A stretch of 55,981 nt of DNA, taken from NCBI GenBank assembly GCA_023429375.1, contig JAEYVY010000018.1, forward strand, positions 1 to 55,981. Direction: 5' to 3'. The notes under the pieces were generated by a model. That model was not told where the DNA came from and made no database searches. It was given only the letters and a program-made list of their open reading frames with translations. The DNA is from Bacteroidota bacterium (GTDB lineage: Bacteria > Bacteroidota > Bacteroidia > Bacteroidales > Tannerellaceae). The translations under genes and the position numbers were made by a program. Shown one piece after another: positions 1 through 10,200 of this stretch (the stretch's first letter is position 1; each line of letters opens with the position of its first letter).

Positions 1-76
1 TGTTAGTATTTGTTAATAAAATAGAGAATCTTAACAATCAAGAGACTGTTAAATCATCCTATTTTACATCCATAGG

Positions 77-112
77 TGGTATACTTTTGAATTATTTTAG
101 TGGTATACTTTT
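77..112. repeat. 12-bp direct repeat flanking the PCMD start
   Basis: The string TGGTATACTTTT occurs at 77-88 and again at 101-112, 24 bp apart. It contains the palindrome GTATAC. It sits exactly where the PCMD reading frame loses its expected N-terminal signal sequence, which suggests a small duplication or a recombination junction. Confidence 0.6.
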
Positions 113-1143
113 CAAGTATTATTTACAATACCTATGGCAACACAACAAAAGAAAAGTTCATCGGAACATGGACAGTCGATATTGCACATACCGAATCTTC
201 ATCATCGACAGGTGATACTGAGGCTTGGGGGCATAAAGCAATTATTAGCGGAGGTATGAAGTCCGGTTCAACACCGACTATAGAATATAAAAAACAATCG
301 GATAACGATTGGAAACAATTAGAAACTTCCGCTGTTTCGATCCTTACTCCTACCTCGTTCAAAGCTACAATCAAAGGACTGACTGATGGTACCACCTATC
401 AATGGCGTGCTGTTGTTGACGGTGTTGCAGGAAGTATAGCTACGTTTACGACCGAAAAAATTGAAGTAATTCCAAACCTCAACTTCGACACCTGGACGCA
501 GAGCGGTAAGAACTGGTACGCCAATCCGGTTGCCAACAACTATGATGCCCCGGGAGCCTATTGGGCAACAGGTAATGAAGGGGTTACATCCAGTTTGGCC
601 GGTTCTAAAGATCCGATCTCTTTTCCCGTAGAAGGAGGCAATGCCTATAAAGGAAAAGCTGCCTGTTTAAAAAGCATCACGGGGGTCACATTGGTAGGAG
701 CCGCAGCTGGCAATCTTTTGATTGGTAAGTATAAAACTAATATGATGAGCCCATCCAAGAGTGTCGAGTTTGGACGTTCTTATTCCGGAGCACGCCCTAC
801 TCGATTATCCGGATATTACAAGTATTCACCGGCAGCAATAAACAACGATGGTACAAAGCCTGGAAATCTTATAACTGATCAATGTCATATCTATCTCAAA
901 TTATGGGATGCTTCTGGCAATGAATTTGCTTATGGAGAATTTGTTGGCTCGGAAAAAGTAGATTCATATACAAAATTCACATTTGATATAGAATACAAGG
1001 ATTTAAAAGCGCGTCCGGCTATGATTACAATCGTTGCAACTTCGAGCAGGTATGGTGGAGAGTTCGAAGGGTCGAAAGTTGTTGGCCAGGTAGGAGATGG
1101 CAGTACACTTTTCGTCGATGAGTTTGAATTATTTTACGACTAA
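100..1143 (+). CDS. PCMD-domain surface protein, probably 5'-truncated
   Basis: The reading frame encodes a fibronectin-III-like segment (about residues 20-120, with the end reading TTYQWRAVVDG) followed by a PCMD-type domain (putative carbohydrate metabolism domain) from about residue 125 to the end. The PCMD part starts with PNLNFDTWTQ and ends VDEFELFYD, as is usual in this family. PCMD proteins are normally exported lipoproteins found near Bacteroidetes surface systems. Here the frame is closed by stop codons at 73 and 88, the only start is GTG at 100, and no signal peptide or lipobox precedes the first domain. The N-terminus therefore looks lost, either by truncation or by rearrangement next to the short direct repeat at 77-112. 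Substrate and role are unknown. Domain assignment is from sequence pattern only. Confidence 0.6.
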   Translation: MVYFSSIIYNTYGNTTKEKFIGTWTVDIAHTESSSSTGDTEAWGHKAIISGGMKSGSTPTIEYKKQSDNDWKQLETSAVSILTPTSFKATIKGLTDGTTYQWRAVVDGVAGSIATFTTEKIEVIPNLNFDTWTQSGKNWYANPVANNYDAPGAYWATGNEGVTSSLAGSKDPISFPVEGGNAYKGKAACLKSITGVTLVGAAAGNLLIGKYKTNMMSPSKSVEFGRSYSGARPTRLSGYYKYSPAAINNDGTKPGNLITDQCHIYLKLWDASGNEFAYGEFVGSEKVDSYTKFTFDIEYKDLKARPAMITIVATSSRYGGEFEGSKVVGQVGDGSTLFVDEFELFYD

Positions 1144-1179
1144 AAATTAGTAAGAAGTCAAGTATCCGAAAACGCATGT

Positions 1180-1319
1180 CATCCCGATGTCGTTTCAAAA
1201 AAATATTCTATTGAAATTCATCATATAAATGATTCTAAAAAAACACCTCGATCTTTTTTAAAAACGTTCGAGATGTTTTTTAAAAAAGATCGAGGTGTTT
1301 TTATTTTTTCATCGGGATG
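1180..1319. repeat. Intergenic palindromic repeat, copy A
   Basis: This fills most of the 329-bp gap between the PCMD gene and the convergent PHP gene. An outer inverted pair, CATCCCGATG (1180-1189) and CATCGGGATG (1310-1319), encloses a very strong inner hairpin. The inner arms are about 26 bp, perfectly paired (about 1238-1264 with 1277-1303), around a 12-nt loop. The loop region carries the shared word AACGTTCGrkATGyTTTTT. A further CATCGAGATG lies at 1351-1360. The left flank matches copy B outside the stem. The hairpin flanked by A and T runs could also end transcription in both directions. Confidence 0.75.
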
Positions 1320-1386
1320 TTTTTTTACGCTGATTATCAACAGAAAATAACATCGAGATGAGTTAACAAAAATAGCTATTAAAAAA

Positions 1387-1425
1387 GTGATCCCCCAAAG
1401 TTTTTTCCAAACTTTGGGGGATCAC
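1387..1425 (-). terminator. Rho-independent terminator of the PHP gene
   Basis: A perfect 17-bp stem (1387-1403 with 1409-1425) encloses a 5-nt loop. On the minus strand it is followed by six T (complement of 1381-1386). It lies 48 bp past the stop of the leftward PHP gene. Confidence 0.85.
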
Positions 1426-1472
1426 TCTCAAAGACCTTGCTCAAGGCTATTTTTAATGACGAAATTTTTATT

Positions 1473-2660
1473 TCAAATTTCTACTTCCAATGGTTTGTTC
1501 ATTCCTATCATCCAATTGTTTACCGTTACTTTATTCACATTCTCAGCACGATAAACTTGTTGTTTTCTATTTTGTGGCAATTCGAAGATAACGCCTCCCA
1601 TAGATACGATCATTGGAAGTGAACTCTTATTTGTCAGTTCCATACGTCCTGGGGTAATCGTCTTTATCTCAACAGAGGCCTTAAATAGCTCGGCCATCCA
1701 TTGCTTACGTCCCCAAAGGATATTGGCAGCCCAAGCAATCGTACGACGCGCAAACATAGCTTCGCGAACACTTTCAATAGTTCTTTCTTTAGCAAGAACC
1801 AATGTGATTGGGCGAGCTGGGTTTTTCAATCCATACATATTTAATTCACTTGGATGAATGTCGCTATTTGCAAAAATGGCTAAGTCGCGTTCATTACACC
1901 AATCCGAAACAACAGGATACTGTTCTACACAGTTAAACACTTCAATACCGTGCATCAGACCTTCCTTTTGCAATTCTTCATAGATTTTAGTGAATTGAAG
2001 CGTGGCATTAGGTTCTATACCTCCAGACTTAGGAGCTTCCCATCCGGGGTGGTTCCATAGCAGAAAACATCCTTGATCGGCAGCAACGCGCAGCATTTTT
2101 TTCCAATCATCCTGAACAGCAGCTATCTCATTTACATCTTTTGCAAAGAGGGCATTAAAATGTCCGGGAGGCATGAATGATTTGGTTATCTCTGTTCCGG
2201 GAATCAACAAGAGGTTGCGCTTGTCGGCCTCCGGTTTGGCTATCTTATAGGGAAGATTATAATCATTCGCTTGTTCATCAATTAGTTTCCATTTACCCGT
2301 TTTGCTGAAATTAGGACGATATTCGATATGATCGGTCATGGCAATCACATCCAAGCCGTTTTGTACTGCTTCGACCACTCTGTCGGTAGGCATCACAGAG
2401 CCATCAGAGAAAAGGGTGTGAATATGGAAATCGCCTTTAAGAACCTTAAATCCCGCTGTATCGGGAATCGTAATTTCTCTTGGCGTTATTTCAGGGATAT
2501 TCATGGCTGTACGCATATCAATCGTATACGTATTGGCTGAGGCTGTTCTCGCATGTGCGCTTGCCTCTTCTGCTGTACTTGCCCAGGATGAAACGGGATA
2601 AACTGCAGCGGCTCCACCAAGCAAAGCTGATTTTTTCAAAAACTCACGTCGTGTACTCAT
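1473..2660 (-). CDS. Tat-exported PHP-domain phosphoesterase
   Basis: This is a PHP-superfamily metal-dependent hydrolase, a fold that usually cleaves phosphoesters with a two- or three-metal centre. The metal-binding signature HIHTLFSDG starts at H79 and includes H81 and D86. Later candidate ligands are in TDHIEY, LWNHPGW and ANSDIHPSE. The N-terminus STRREFLKK followed by a hydrophobic alanine/glycine stretch and SSWAS is a twin-arginine export signal, so the enzyme should fold in the cytoplasm and work in the periplasm. It is divergent from the symporter at 2810, with 149 bp between them. It faces the phosphatase/SusCD genes across that symporter, which suggests a shared phosphoester substrate. 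Substrate is not predictable from sequence. Confidence 0.8.
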   Translation of the reverse strand: MSTRREFLKKSALLGGAAAVYPVSSWASTAEEASAHARTASANTYTIDMRTAMNIPEITPREITIPDTAGFKVLKGDFHIHTLFSDGSVMPTDRVVEAVQNGLDVIAMTDHIEYRPNFSKTGKWKLIDEQANDYNLPYKIAKPEADKRNLLLIPGTEITKSFMPPGHFNALFAKDVNEIAAVQDDWKKMLRVAADQGCFLLWNHPGWEAPKSGGIEPNATLQFTKIYEELQKEGLMHGIEVFNCVEQYPVVSDWCNERDLAIFANSDIHPSELNMYGLKNPARPITLVLAKERTIESVREAMFARRTIAWAANILWGRKQWMAELFKASVEIKTITPGRMELTNKSSLPMIVSMGGVIFELPQNRKQQVYRAENVNKVTVNNWMIGMNKPLEVEI

Positions 2661-2783
2661 GGTAGTATTTATTTAGGTTAATATCATTTTATTTTAATAG
2701 TATGTGAATTTATCAGTTTTTTTCAAAGAATACAAACAAGTTTAGATTGTTTAATCTTATCTGCAGGCTTAAGTGAAGATTAC

Positions 2784-2791
2784 TATATTTG
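2784..2791 (+). promoter_or_regulatory. Bacteroidetes -7 box (TATATTTG) for the symporter
   Basis: TATATTTG fits the TAnnTTTG consensus of the Bacteroidetes housekeeping promoter. No clear -33 TTTG is seen. Transcription would start near 2798, which rules out a TTG start at 2789 and supports ATG 2810. Confidence 0.5.
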
Positions 2792-2809
2792 CAAACAAAA
2801 CAAACGTTC

Positions 2810-4264
2810 ATGAGCAACTACACGATACTTGTCATCATAGCCATTTATTTCTGTTTACTTCTCTTGATTTCATACCTCACAGGGCGAAAGGGCTCAGACA
2901 ATGACGCTTTTTTCAGAGGGAACCGACAGTCTCCCTGGTTTGTTGTTTCGATAGCTATGGTGGGAGCTTCTCTTTCGGGAGTAACATTCGTATCCGTTCC
3001 AGGCATGGTGCGCAGCATAGATATGACCTATATGCAAACCGTTTTCGGCTTTTTCTTCGGTTATATCGTTGTAGCAAAGGTCTTACTCCCAATCTATTAT
3101 CGTTTGGAATTGACTTCGATTTATACTTATCTTGAAGACCGCATCGGCAAACGCAGTTATAAAACCGGAGCCTCGTTTTTTCTTTTATCAAAAATTGTCG
3201 GAGCGGCTGCACGCCTCTATCTCGTAGTATTGATTTTACAAACGTATGTGTTCGACGCTTGGCATATTCCATTTGCGGTTACTACACTATTAAGTATATT
3301 CTTAGTTTGGCTGTATACCTACAGGAGTGGGGTAAAGACGATTATATGGACTGACACCATACAGGCCATTGCCCTCGTGGCCATGCTTATCGTCATCATC
3401 TGGCAAGTAGCAGACAAGATGGATTTGGATGCAAGTGGTATTGTACAGACGATAACAGAAAGCCCTCATTTCCGGATTTTCGAATTTCAGGAATGGAGCA
3501 GCACACAGCATTTCGTAAAACAATTTTTCAGCGGTATTTTTATCGTCATCGTCATGACCGGACTGGATCAGGATATGATGCAAAAAAATCTGACATGCAA
3601 GAATTTGCGCGATGCGCAAAAAAACATGTACACCTATGGATTTGCATTTACACCGGTTAACTTTCTATTTTTATCACTCGGTATTCTATTGATTACGCTT
3701 GCTGCGCAAGAAAATATTGCCTTGCCTCAACTAAACGATGACATACTACCCATGTTTTGTACATCCGGTATCTTGGGTGATACAATTCTAATCTTTTTCA
3801 CGATTGGTATTATTGCGGCTGCATTCAGCAGTGCAGATTCGGCACTTACAGCATTGACCACATCCTTTTGTGTAGATATTTTGGGAATTGAAAAAACAGA
3901 TGCAGAAAGCGCAAGGAAAACGCGAATGAAAGTTCACATTCTCGTTTCAGGATTGTTTGCCTTAATCATCTTCGCCTTCAAAGCGGTGAACGATCGTAGC
4001 ATAATCGATGCAATATATACTGTGGCTTCCTATACTTATGGTCCCCTACTGGGTTTATTTGCTTTCGGGTTATTTACCAAACGCAAACCGCGAGATAAAT
4101 ACATTCCCTATATCTGCATTGCTTCGCCCGTCTTTTGTTATTCACTTTATCAATACACCTTGCAAACTACAGGATATGTCTTTGGCTACGAATTATTAAT
4201 GCTAAACGGAGCTTTGACATTTGTAGGTATTTGGTTATCGTCCCTACATAACTTGAGTCGGTAA
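2810..4264 (+). CDS. Sodium:solute symporter (SSS family)
   Basis: The 484-aa protein has about thirteen hydrophobic segments and the SSS-family look: an N-terminal membrane segment, then a loop with FFRGNRQSPWF, then a glycine/serine-rich TM2 (GASLSGVTFVSVPG). The loop FSSADSALTALTTSF in the second half matches the family's sodium-site region (A-x-x-S-S-A-D/S). It should import an organic solute with Na+ across the inner membrane. I start it at ATG 2810 (MSNYT), because the upstream TTG lies inside the -7 box. It lies between two leftward exported phosphoesterases, so it may import the dephosphorylated product. The substrate is unknown. Confidence 0.85.
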   Translation: MSNYTILVIIAIYFCLLLLISYLTGRKGSDNDAFFRGNRQSPWFVVSIAMVGASLSGVTFVSVPGMVRSIDMTYMQTVFGFFFGYIVVAKVLLPIYYRLELTSIYTYLEDRIGKRSYKTGASFFLLSKIVGAAARLYLVVLILQTYVFDAWHIPFAVTTLLSIFLVWLYTYRSGVKTIIWTDTIQAIALVAMLIVIIWQVADKMDLDASGIVQTITESPHFRIFEFQEWSSTQHFVKQFFSGIFIVIVMTGLDQDMMQKNLTCKNLRDAQKNMYTYGFAFTPVNFLFLSLGILLITLAAQENIALPQLNDDILPMFCTSGILGDTILIFFTIGIIAAAFSSADSALTALTTSFCVDILGIEKTDAESARKTRMKVHILVSGLFALIIFAFKAVNDRSIIDAIYTVASYTYGPLLGLFAFGLFTKRKPRDKYIPYICIASPVFCYSLYQYTLQTTGYVFGYELLMLNGALTFVGIWLSSLHNLSR

Positions 4265-4277
4265 AAGGATACTAACA

Positions 4278-4310
4278 AAAAAGGCCTTCGGTAAATCCAA
4301 AGGCCTTTTT
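4278..4310. terminator. Bidirectional terminator
   Basis: AAAAAGGCCTT (4278-4288) pairs perfectly with AAGGCCTTTTT (4300-4310). With A runs on one side and T runs on the other, it can serve both the symporter and the convergent phosphatase gene. Confidence 0.85.
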
Positions 4311-4330
4311 CATGATATTCATATCAGCTA

Positions 4331-5509
4331 TTATTTTGCTGAATACGTTTTTTTGTTAACAACTTTCCCATCTATGTCAATCACTTCCACATCCATTTGG
4401 TTATTATTCACCTTGACCGAGACTACACCGTTGTTTGAATTTACCAAAATAGGGAACTTCGTCTTTGCATTCGCTTCTTCATATACAAAACGATGTAAAT
4501 GAGCAGAAAGCATCAAATCCACTCCCAATTCATTCAAAATAGGGACAAACTTTTCCAGTACATCTTTCTGTCCATGCCAAATATTAGGCGCACTCAGTGG
4601 AGGCATATGCGCAATAACTACCTTAAATTTAGCTTGTTTAAAGTCTTCATTCGTTGAAAGTGTTTTCATCCATTCCACTTGGTCCGTGCGGTAACCATCA
4701 TAATCAGTTATTCCACTATACTCAATGTCACTATCCGGTTTATCTTCTCCAGTATCTAAAAAGATAAAGCAAACAGGACCTTGTCTGAACGTATAATACA
4801 AGAACGGTTCCTTTGGAGAGAAATAATTCTGAAAAGAAGTAGCAAATTCTCCACGTGTTTCGTGATTACCCCGAGCATAATACATCGGTTTTTCTTTTGC
4901 GAAGAGTTCAATACTCTCATTCATAAATCCATCAAAAACTGTCTCCTTGTCTTTAAATTGAGAGACCATATCGCCATTGAATATGACCATATCCTTCTCT
5001 TTAAAGTTTGCATAATCCAACAGTTTCGTGATAACACCCTGACGCCCGTGGATATCATTCACCATCACAAAGGAGGTCTCATTCTTATTCGGATCAGTAG
5101 TTTTGAATACAAGCGGTTTCTTTGAATACACATCCGTAGCTGCTACCCTACCGTATTGCACATAATTGCCTTCGTGAGATAAAACTTCCTGAGCATACAC
5201 ACGATATCTATAAGAAGTTCCCGGATTTAAACCTTTCACCTTTACCACATGGAGCTCGGAGTTATTCTTAACACCATTTTTAGTGTCAAAATACTTCTTT
5301 CGTTCCACTGAGTAGAAGTGACTTCCATCATCAGGTGCAATCTCAACCCATCCAATAGAAGGCTGATCTGCCTCCCAAACAAAGGTAGCTTCCGTGTCTT
5401 TCACATTCTGTAAATAAGGACCATAAAGAATCTTTATCTGCGCAAACACTCCCTGAGAAGCAAGTGCAAACATGATAAGACAAAGTAATTGTCGAAATAA
5501 ATTTATCAT
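4331..5509 (-). CDS. Exported purple-acid-phosphatase-like metallophosphoesterase
   Basis: A signal peptide (about residues 1-23, ending FALASQGVFA) leads to an N-terminal fibronectin-like purple-acid-phosphatase domain (about 25-135). A calcineurin-like phosphoesterase domain follows. Metal ligands are visible in order: D152-x-H154 in NDIHG, GD (179-180), GNHE (214-217), AHMPP and AHLHR. The enzyme should hydrolyse phosphomonoesters or diesters in the periplasm or at the surface. It begins only 17 bp after the stop of the SusD gene and is co-directional, so it is the last gene of the SusC-SusD transcript. Its presence instead of a glycosidase suggests the imported substrate carries phosphate. 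Confidence 0.85.
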   Translation of the reverse strand: MINLFRQLLCLIMFALASQGVFAQIKILYGPYLQNVKDTEATFVWEADQPSIGWVEIAPDDGSHFYSVERKKYFDTKNGVKNNSELHVVKVKGLNPGTSYRYRVYAQEVLSHEGNYVQYGRVAATDVYSKKPLVFKTTDPNKNETSFVMVNDIHGRQGVITKLLDYANFKEKDMVIFNGDMVSQFKDKETVFDGFMNESIELFAKEKPMYYARGNHETRGEFATSFQNYFSPKEPFLYYTFRQGPVCFIFLDTGEDKPDSDIEYSGITDYDGYRTDQVEWMKTLSTNEDFKQAKFKVVIAHMPPLSAPNIWHGQKDVLEKFVPILNELGVDLMLSAHLHRFVYEEANAKTKFPILVNSNNGVVSVKVNNNQMDVEVIDIDGKVVNKKTYSAK

Positions 5510-5526
5510 ATCTGAAGTTTAATTAA

Positions 5527-7218
5527 TTAATAGCCTTCATTTTGAACTAAGTTCGGATTTGCATCAATCTCTGCTTGCGGGATTGGCAAGTGTAATTGAC
5601 GTCTGTCAAAATAACGCACTTCAACCAATCGATCTTCTCTCGCTGCATTTAAATTAATAATAGCACGACGATCAGGATCTTTTTCATTATAATCAACAGT
5701 TCCACACAATCTCAACAAATCACCAGGCATGACTAATTCTGCCACTTTCTTTCCTGTTTTAACTCCATTTGCATCATATGCATCCCATCGAACAATATCC
5801 TCGTATCTAAATCCTTCACCAGCCAATTCTATTGTACGTTCACGTCTCACCAGTTCACGGATTTGTGCCTGTGTCGTATATTTCTTTCTGTCTACTACAA
5901 TATGACCTCCCCTGAGACGAAGCATATCAATAATATCAAGAGCTTCCGACAAATTCTGATTTAGTTCAACTAATGCTTCTGCTTTTGTTAGTAATATTTC
6001 TGCATAACGAAAAATTATAGGGCATATTGCATCATCATTCATTGAAACAGAATATTGTGATTGGTTAGGATATAAGTACTTTGCCCATAACATTCCAGTA
6101 TGTGATGCATTGTTTGCAGCAATATAATAGTCGTTATTCAAAACTCCATTAGGTAAAGTTTTATCAAGAGTATTAAAAATACGAGGCACATTATTACGTC
6201 CTATCCAATCTTGTCCAGAATAAATAATTGTGTTTTTCAAACGTGGGTCACGATTTGCAAATGGATGTACAGGATCATAACCAGAACCTTCTTCATTGAT
6301 CATTTTCCCATTTTCCATTTCAAACATATTGACTAAATTTTGTGTTGGCACAAAACTAGCCCATCCTCCATCAGCATTATTATAAAAACGAATAATATCA
6401 GTGTATTTAGAAGTAGTTTTTATGTGTTGATATGAATAGATTATCTCTTTTGAATCCTGTCCATACATAGAAAACATATTCAAGAAGTTGGGATCTAATT
6501 GATATTGACCTAATCCAATTACTTTATTGGCAGCATCTAGTGCTTCATTATAATTACCCCATAATAAATTGAACCTTGCAATCATAGACAAAACAGTACC
6601 TTTTGCAATACGTCCCCTTTTGGCAGGTTTCACTGCAATATTTTCTGCACACCATTTCAACTCATTCATTGCAAATTCTTTAACTTTTGATTCCGGCTCA
6701 CGAGGAAGTTTTGCTTCTTCCGCAGATTGAGGAATAAAATCCATTATTACAGCATCTCCATACCATGTTGCTAAGTAAGCATGATGATAAGCACGAATAG
6801 CTCTAACCTGTGCTATTAATTCATTTTTCGCTTCAGCAGAGACTTCAGTCAAAGGCACTTTGTCAATATTTTCAATCACAAAATTACATCGACGAATATT
6901 CTCGTATTGCCAATAGTTTGGTGTAGCATAAGGTGAAATTGCACCATTTCCAGCCATTTTATAATTGGATGCATTCGTATAATTAAAACCTATATCAGAC
7001 ATACAATCTTCATAGTAAATAAATTTCGATCCTAGAAAATTATTTACCCACCATTCATATGCCGCAACAACAGCAGCATCAACATCTGATGATGTTTTCC
7101 AAAATGTAGAAGGAGTCAATTGATCTTTAGGATATAAGTCAAAGAAATCATCACATGATGTAAAAATACCTACACCTACAAAATAAAGCACTAGACTCAA
7201 TATTTTAATTTTTTTCAT
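5527..7218 (-). CDS. SusD/RagB-type nutrient-binding lipoprotein
   Basis: This is a surface lipoprotein that caps the SusC channel and binds the nutrient. Residues 1-22 form a lipoprotein signal with lipobox FTSC and lipidated C22. Then come CDDFFDLYPKDQLTPSTFW, the classic SusD N-terminus, a TPR-like helical region (ELIAQVRAIRAYHHAYL and later) and the C-terminal RagB motifs (ILLTKAEALVELN; LVRRERTIELAGEGFRYEDIVRW). At 563 aa its length is typical. It follows SusC by 11 bp and belongs to the same transcript. The bound ligand cannot be read from the sequence. Confidence 0.95.
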   Translation of the reverse strand: MKKIKILSLVLYFVGVGIFTSCDDFFDLYPKDQLTPSTFWKTSSDVDAAVVAAYEWWVNNFLGSKFIYYEDCMSDIGFNYTNASNYKMAGNGAISPYATPNYWQYENIRRCNFVIENIDKVPLTEVSAEAKNELIAQVRAIRAYHHAYLATWYGDAVIMDFIPQSAEEAKLPREPESKVKEFAMNELKWCAENIAVKPAKRGRIAKGTVLSMIARFNLLWGNYNEALDAANKVIGLGQYQLDPNFLNMFSMYGQDSKEIIYSYQHIKTTSKYTDIIRFYNNADGGWASFVPTQNLVNMFEMENGKMINEEGSGYDPVHPFANRDPRLKNTIIYSGQDWIGRNNVPRIFNTLDKTLPNGVLNNDYYIAANNASHTGMLWAKYLYPNQSQYSVSMNDDAICPIIFRYAEILLTKAEALVELNQNLSEALDIIDMLRLRGGHIVVDRKKYTTQAQIRELVRRERTIELAGEGFRYEDIVRWDAYDANGVKTGKKVAELVMPGDLLRLCGTVDYNEKDPDRRAIINLNAAREDRLVEVRYFDRRQLHLPIPQAEIDANPNLVQNEGY

Positions 7219-7229
7219 AAAACTTTCAT

Positions 7230-10200
7230 TTAGAATGTTACATTAATACCAAAGGAATGACTTTTGCTTATTGGATATACATTTAAATTACCCGATTCAA
7301 TTTCAGGGTCTGCATTAAATGGCAGATGATCAAATGTGAATAAATTTTCTCCTGTATAATAAACCTTTGCATTTGTTATTCCTAATTTTCCTGTCAATGA
7401 TTTTGGCAAGGTGTAGCCAAAATTGATGTTTTTTATACGCAAATAATCCGTATTCATACACCAAAAACTAGTTCTTGCTTTATTCGCTGCACTAACAGAT
7501 CTATCATCCAAGAAAATACGTGGCCAATTGGTATTCTTATTATCTGGGCTCCATGCATTCAACCAATTCGTACTTGGATGTGATGTTTCACCTTCAAATA
7601 AACCAGCTACAGTATAGTCAAAATATCTATTTGTACCAGTAACACCTTGCATAAAAACTGATAAATCAAAGGCTTTCCAACCTCCTGCTAAAGTCAAACC
7701 GTATGTTCCTTTTGGCTGTTGTGAACCTCTTACCATGCGGTCAGCATCTGTCAACCTTCCATCACCATTTACATCTTTAATTCGAAGGTCTCCGCCTCTA
7801 AATGGTAAAGACCATGGATTTCCAAATTTTTCTTCATATGCTTTAGCTTCTTCATCACTTTGAAATAGACCATCAGCTACATATACATAGAAAGATTGAT
7901 AAGGTTCTCCAACACGATTAATCATGTATCCACTGATTGTTTCATCAATTCCACCAAGATCCAACAATTCATTTTTATTATAAGCCATATTTGCTTGTGC
8001 ACTGAACCTAAAATCCTTATTAAACTGATGATTCCAAGAAACGCTGAATTCAACACCTGTGTTTCTTAATGAACCCACATTGTCTTGGTATGCGCTTGTA
8101 GTTCCAAATGTACTTGGAACAGGAACATTCATAATAATTCCGGAAGTTTTACGATTATAATATTCTGCACTTAAACTAAAGTCATCAAGGAAAATTGCAT
8201 CAAAACCCACACCCCAGTTGGTTGTTTTTTCCCATGAGATACTTGAAATCTTATGTGCAGTCTGCGTAATTCCTTGTGAAAGAACACCTCCGAATGGGAA
8301 GTTTTTTCCAATATATAAAGTTGTCAAAGCTGGATAATAATCAGACAAGGCTTCCTGATTACCTAATTGTCCCCATGATGCTCTTAGTTTTAAAGATTGC
8401 AACCATTCTTTTGACATTTCCATAAAGCCTTCTTCTGAAATTCTCCATCCGGCAGATACTGCTGGGAAATAACCCCAACGGTAACCTTTTGCAAAGCGAG
8501 ATGATGCATCTGCTCTAAAATCCACTTCTGCCAAGTATTTTCCCTGATAATCATAATTGAGACGGCCAAAGTATGACATCATAGCTAGCTCGCGAGAATA
8601 GCCGCTGTTGGTTTGTGTTGAAGCATCTCCTGCATTAAGGTCTGTTAATGAACTGTTTGGGAAATTTTTTCTAAATGCTACCACCTCTCTGTAACCATAT
8701 TTCTCCAACTTATATCCAAGCATAGCTTTAAAGTTGTGATCTTGATTAAATGTCTTGTTATAATTAACCAAAGCATCAAGTGTATAGCGATTCCACTTTC
8801 CTACTTTTTCTTGGAGTTGGTCTGGACCATGGTAATTCACATCATCATACCAGCATTCCTTGCGAAAATCTTTTGTTTCTTTAATATCGGTCACATATGC
8901 ACCTTGTAGAGTAAATACTAGTCCTTCAACTGGAGTATAGTCAAAAGCTAAAACACCGGAAAAGTTCTCTTGTAGATAGTTAATTCTACTATCGATATCT
9001 ATCCATGCAGCAGGATTACCATCAGATATCGAACCATACGTACCATCTTCACGTTTATACGGAATCCAAGGAGCAATACGATCGGCTTGCCAAATAAATC
9101 CTCCATATCCTCCACCATATGAAGCATTAGGATCGGAATATCTATTATTGATAAAAGCCATATTCGTTCGCATACTGATTTTTTTAGATAACTTAGCATC
9201 TAAATTAGTACGCAAATTAAACTGTTGTCTGTCTGAATTCCTAAGCGTACCTTCTTGTCCCAAAAAACCTGTTGAGGCCATAAATTTAACATCTTCAGAC
9301 CCTCCAGTAATATTCATATTATGCTTATGCATAAAACCTGTACGATAAATATAATCAGTCCAAACAGTATTCGGATGTGTATAAGGGCTGGACCCACTTT
9401 TAAATAATTGCAAGTCTTCTTCTGTAAAACGAGGAGCAGATCCATCCTGTTGCAATGCATAATTATATAAACGTGCGTGGTCATAAGAATTTAATCGGTC
9501 AATTAAAGTTGCAACATTTGAAAAACTTACATTCCCACTATATGAAACTGTCGGTTTACCTACTTTTCCTCTTTTAGTTGTTATAAGGATAACACCGTTA
9601 GCAGCTTTTGAACCATAAATAGCTGCTGATGCTGCATCTTTCAATATAGACATTGACTCAATATCATTAGGGTCAATTTGATTAAGAGTACCCGTTTCTA
9701 TTCCATCAACTAAGATATAAGGATCAGATGAGTTTAATGTCCCTACACCACGAATACGAATTGTAGATCCGTCTTGTCCCGGACGACCAGTTCCTGAGGT
9801 TACCGTTACACCAGGTGTCAAACCTTGTAATGCTGAAGATACGTTAGTCACAGGGCGATCTAATAATTCATCTCTACTGATTGTACTAACAGCTCCTGTT
9901 AAATTGATTTTTGTTTGTGTGCCATAACCAACAACAACGACTTCACTTAATGCTTGTGTGTCTTCTATCAGTTTAATCGTAAAAGATGTTTGATTTCCAA
10001 CTTTAACCTCCTGAGTATGATATCCAATATAGGAGAATTGAATAGTAGCATTATTTGAAACTTCAAGAGAAAATGCTCCATCCAAATCTGTCACTAGACC
10101 GTTGGTTGTTCCCTTTTCTATTACATTTGCGCCAATAATAGGTTCACCAAAAGCATCAGTTACAATACCTTTAATTTGTTTTTTTGTTTGGGTAACTGTG

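Noticed and set aside
2789..2809. Longer start (TTG) for the symporter
   Set aside because: The TTG overlaps the TATATTTG -7 box, so it would not be transcribed. ATG 2810 has the normal N-terminal helix.
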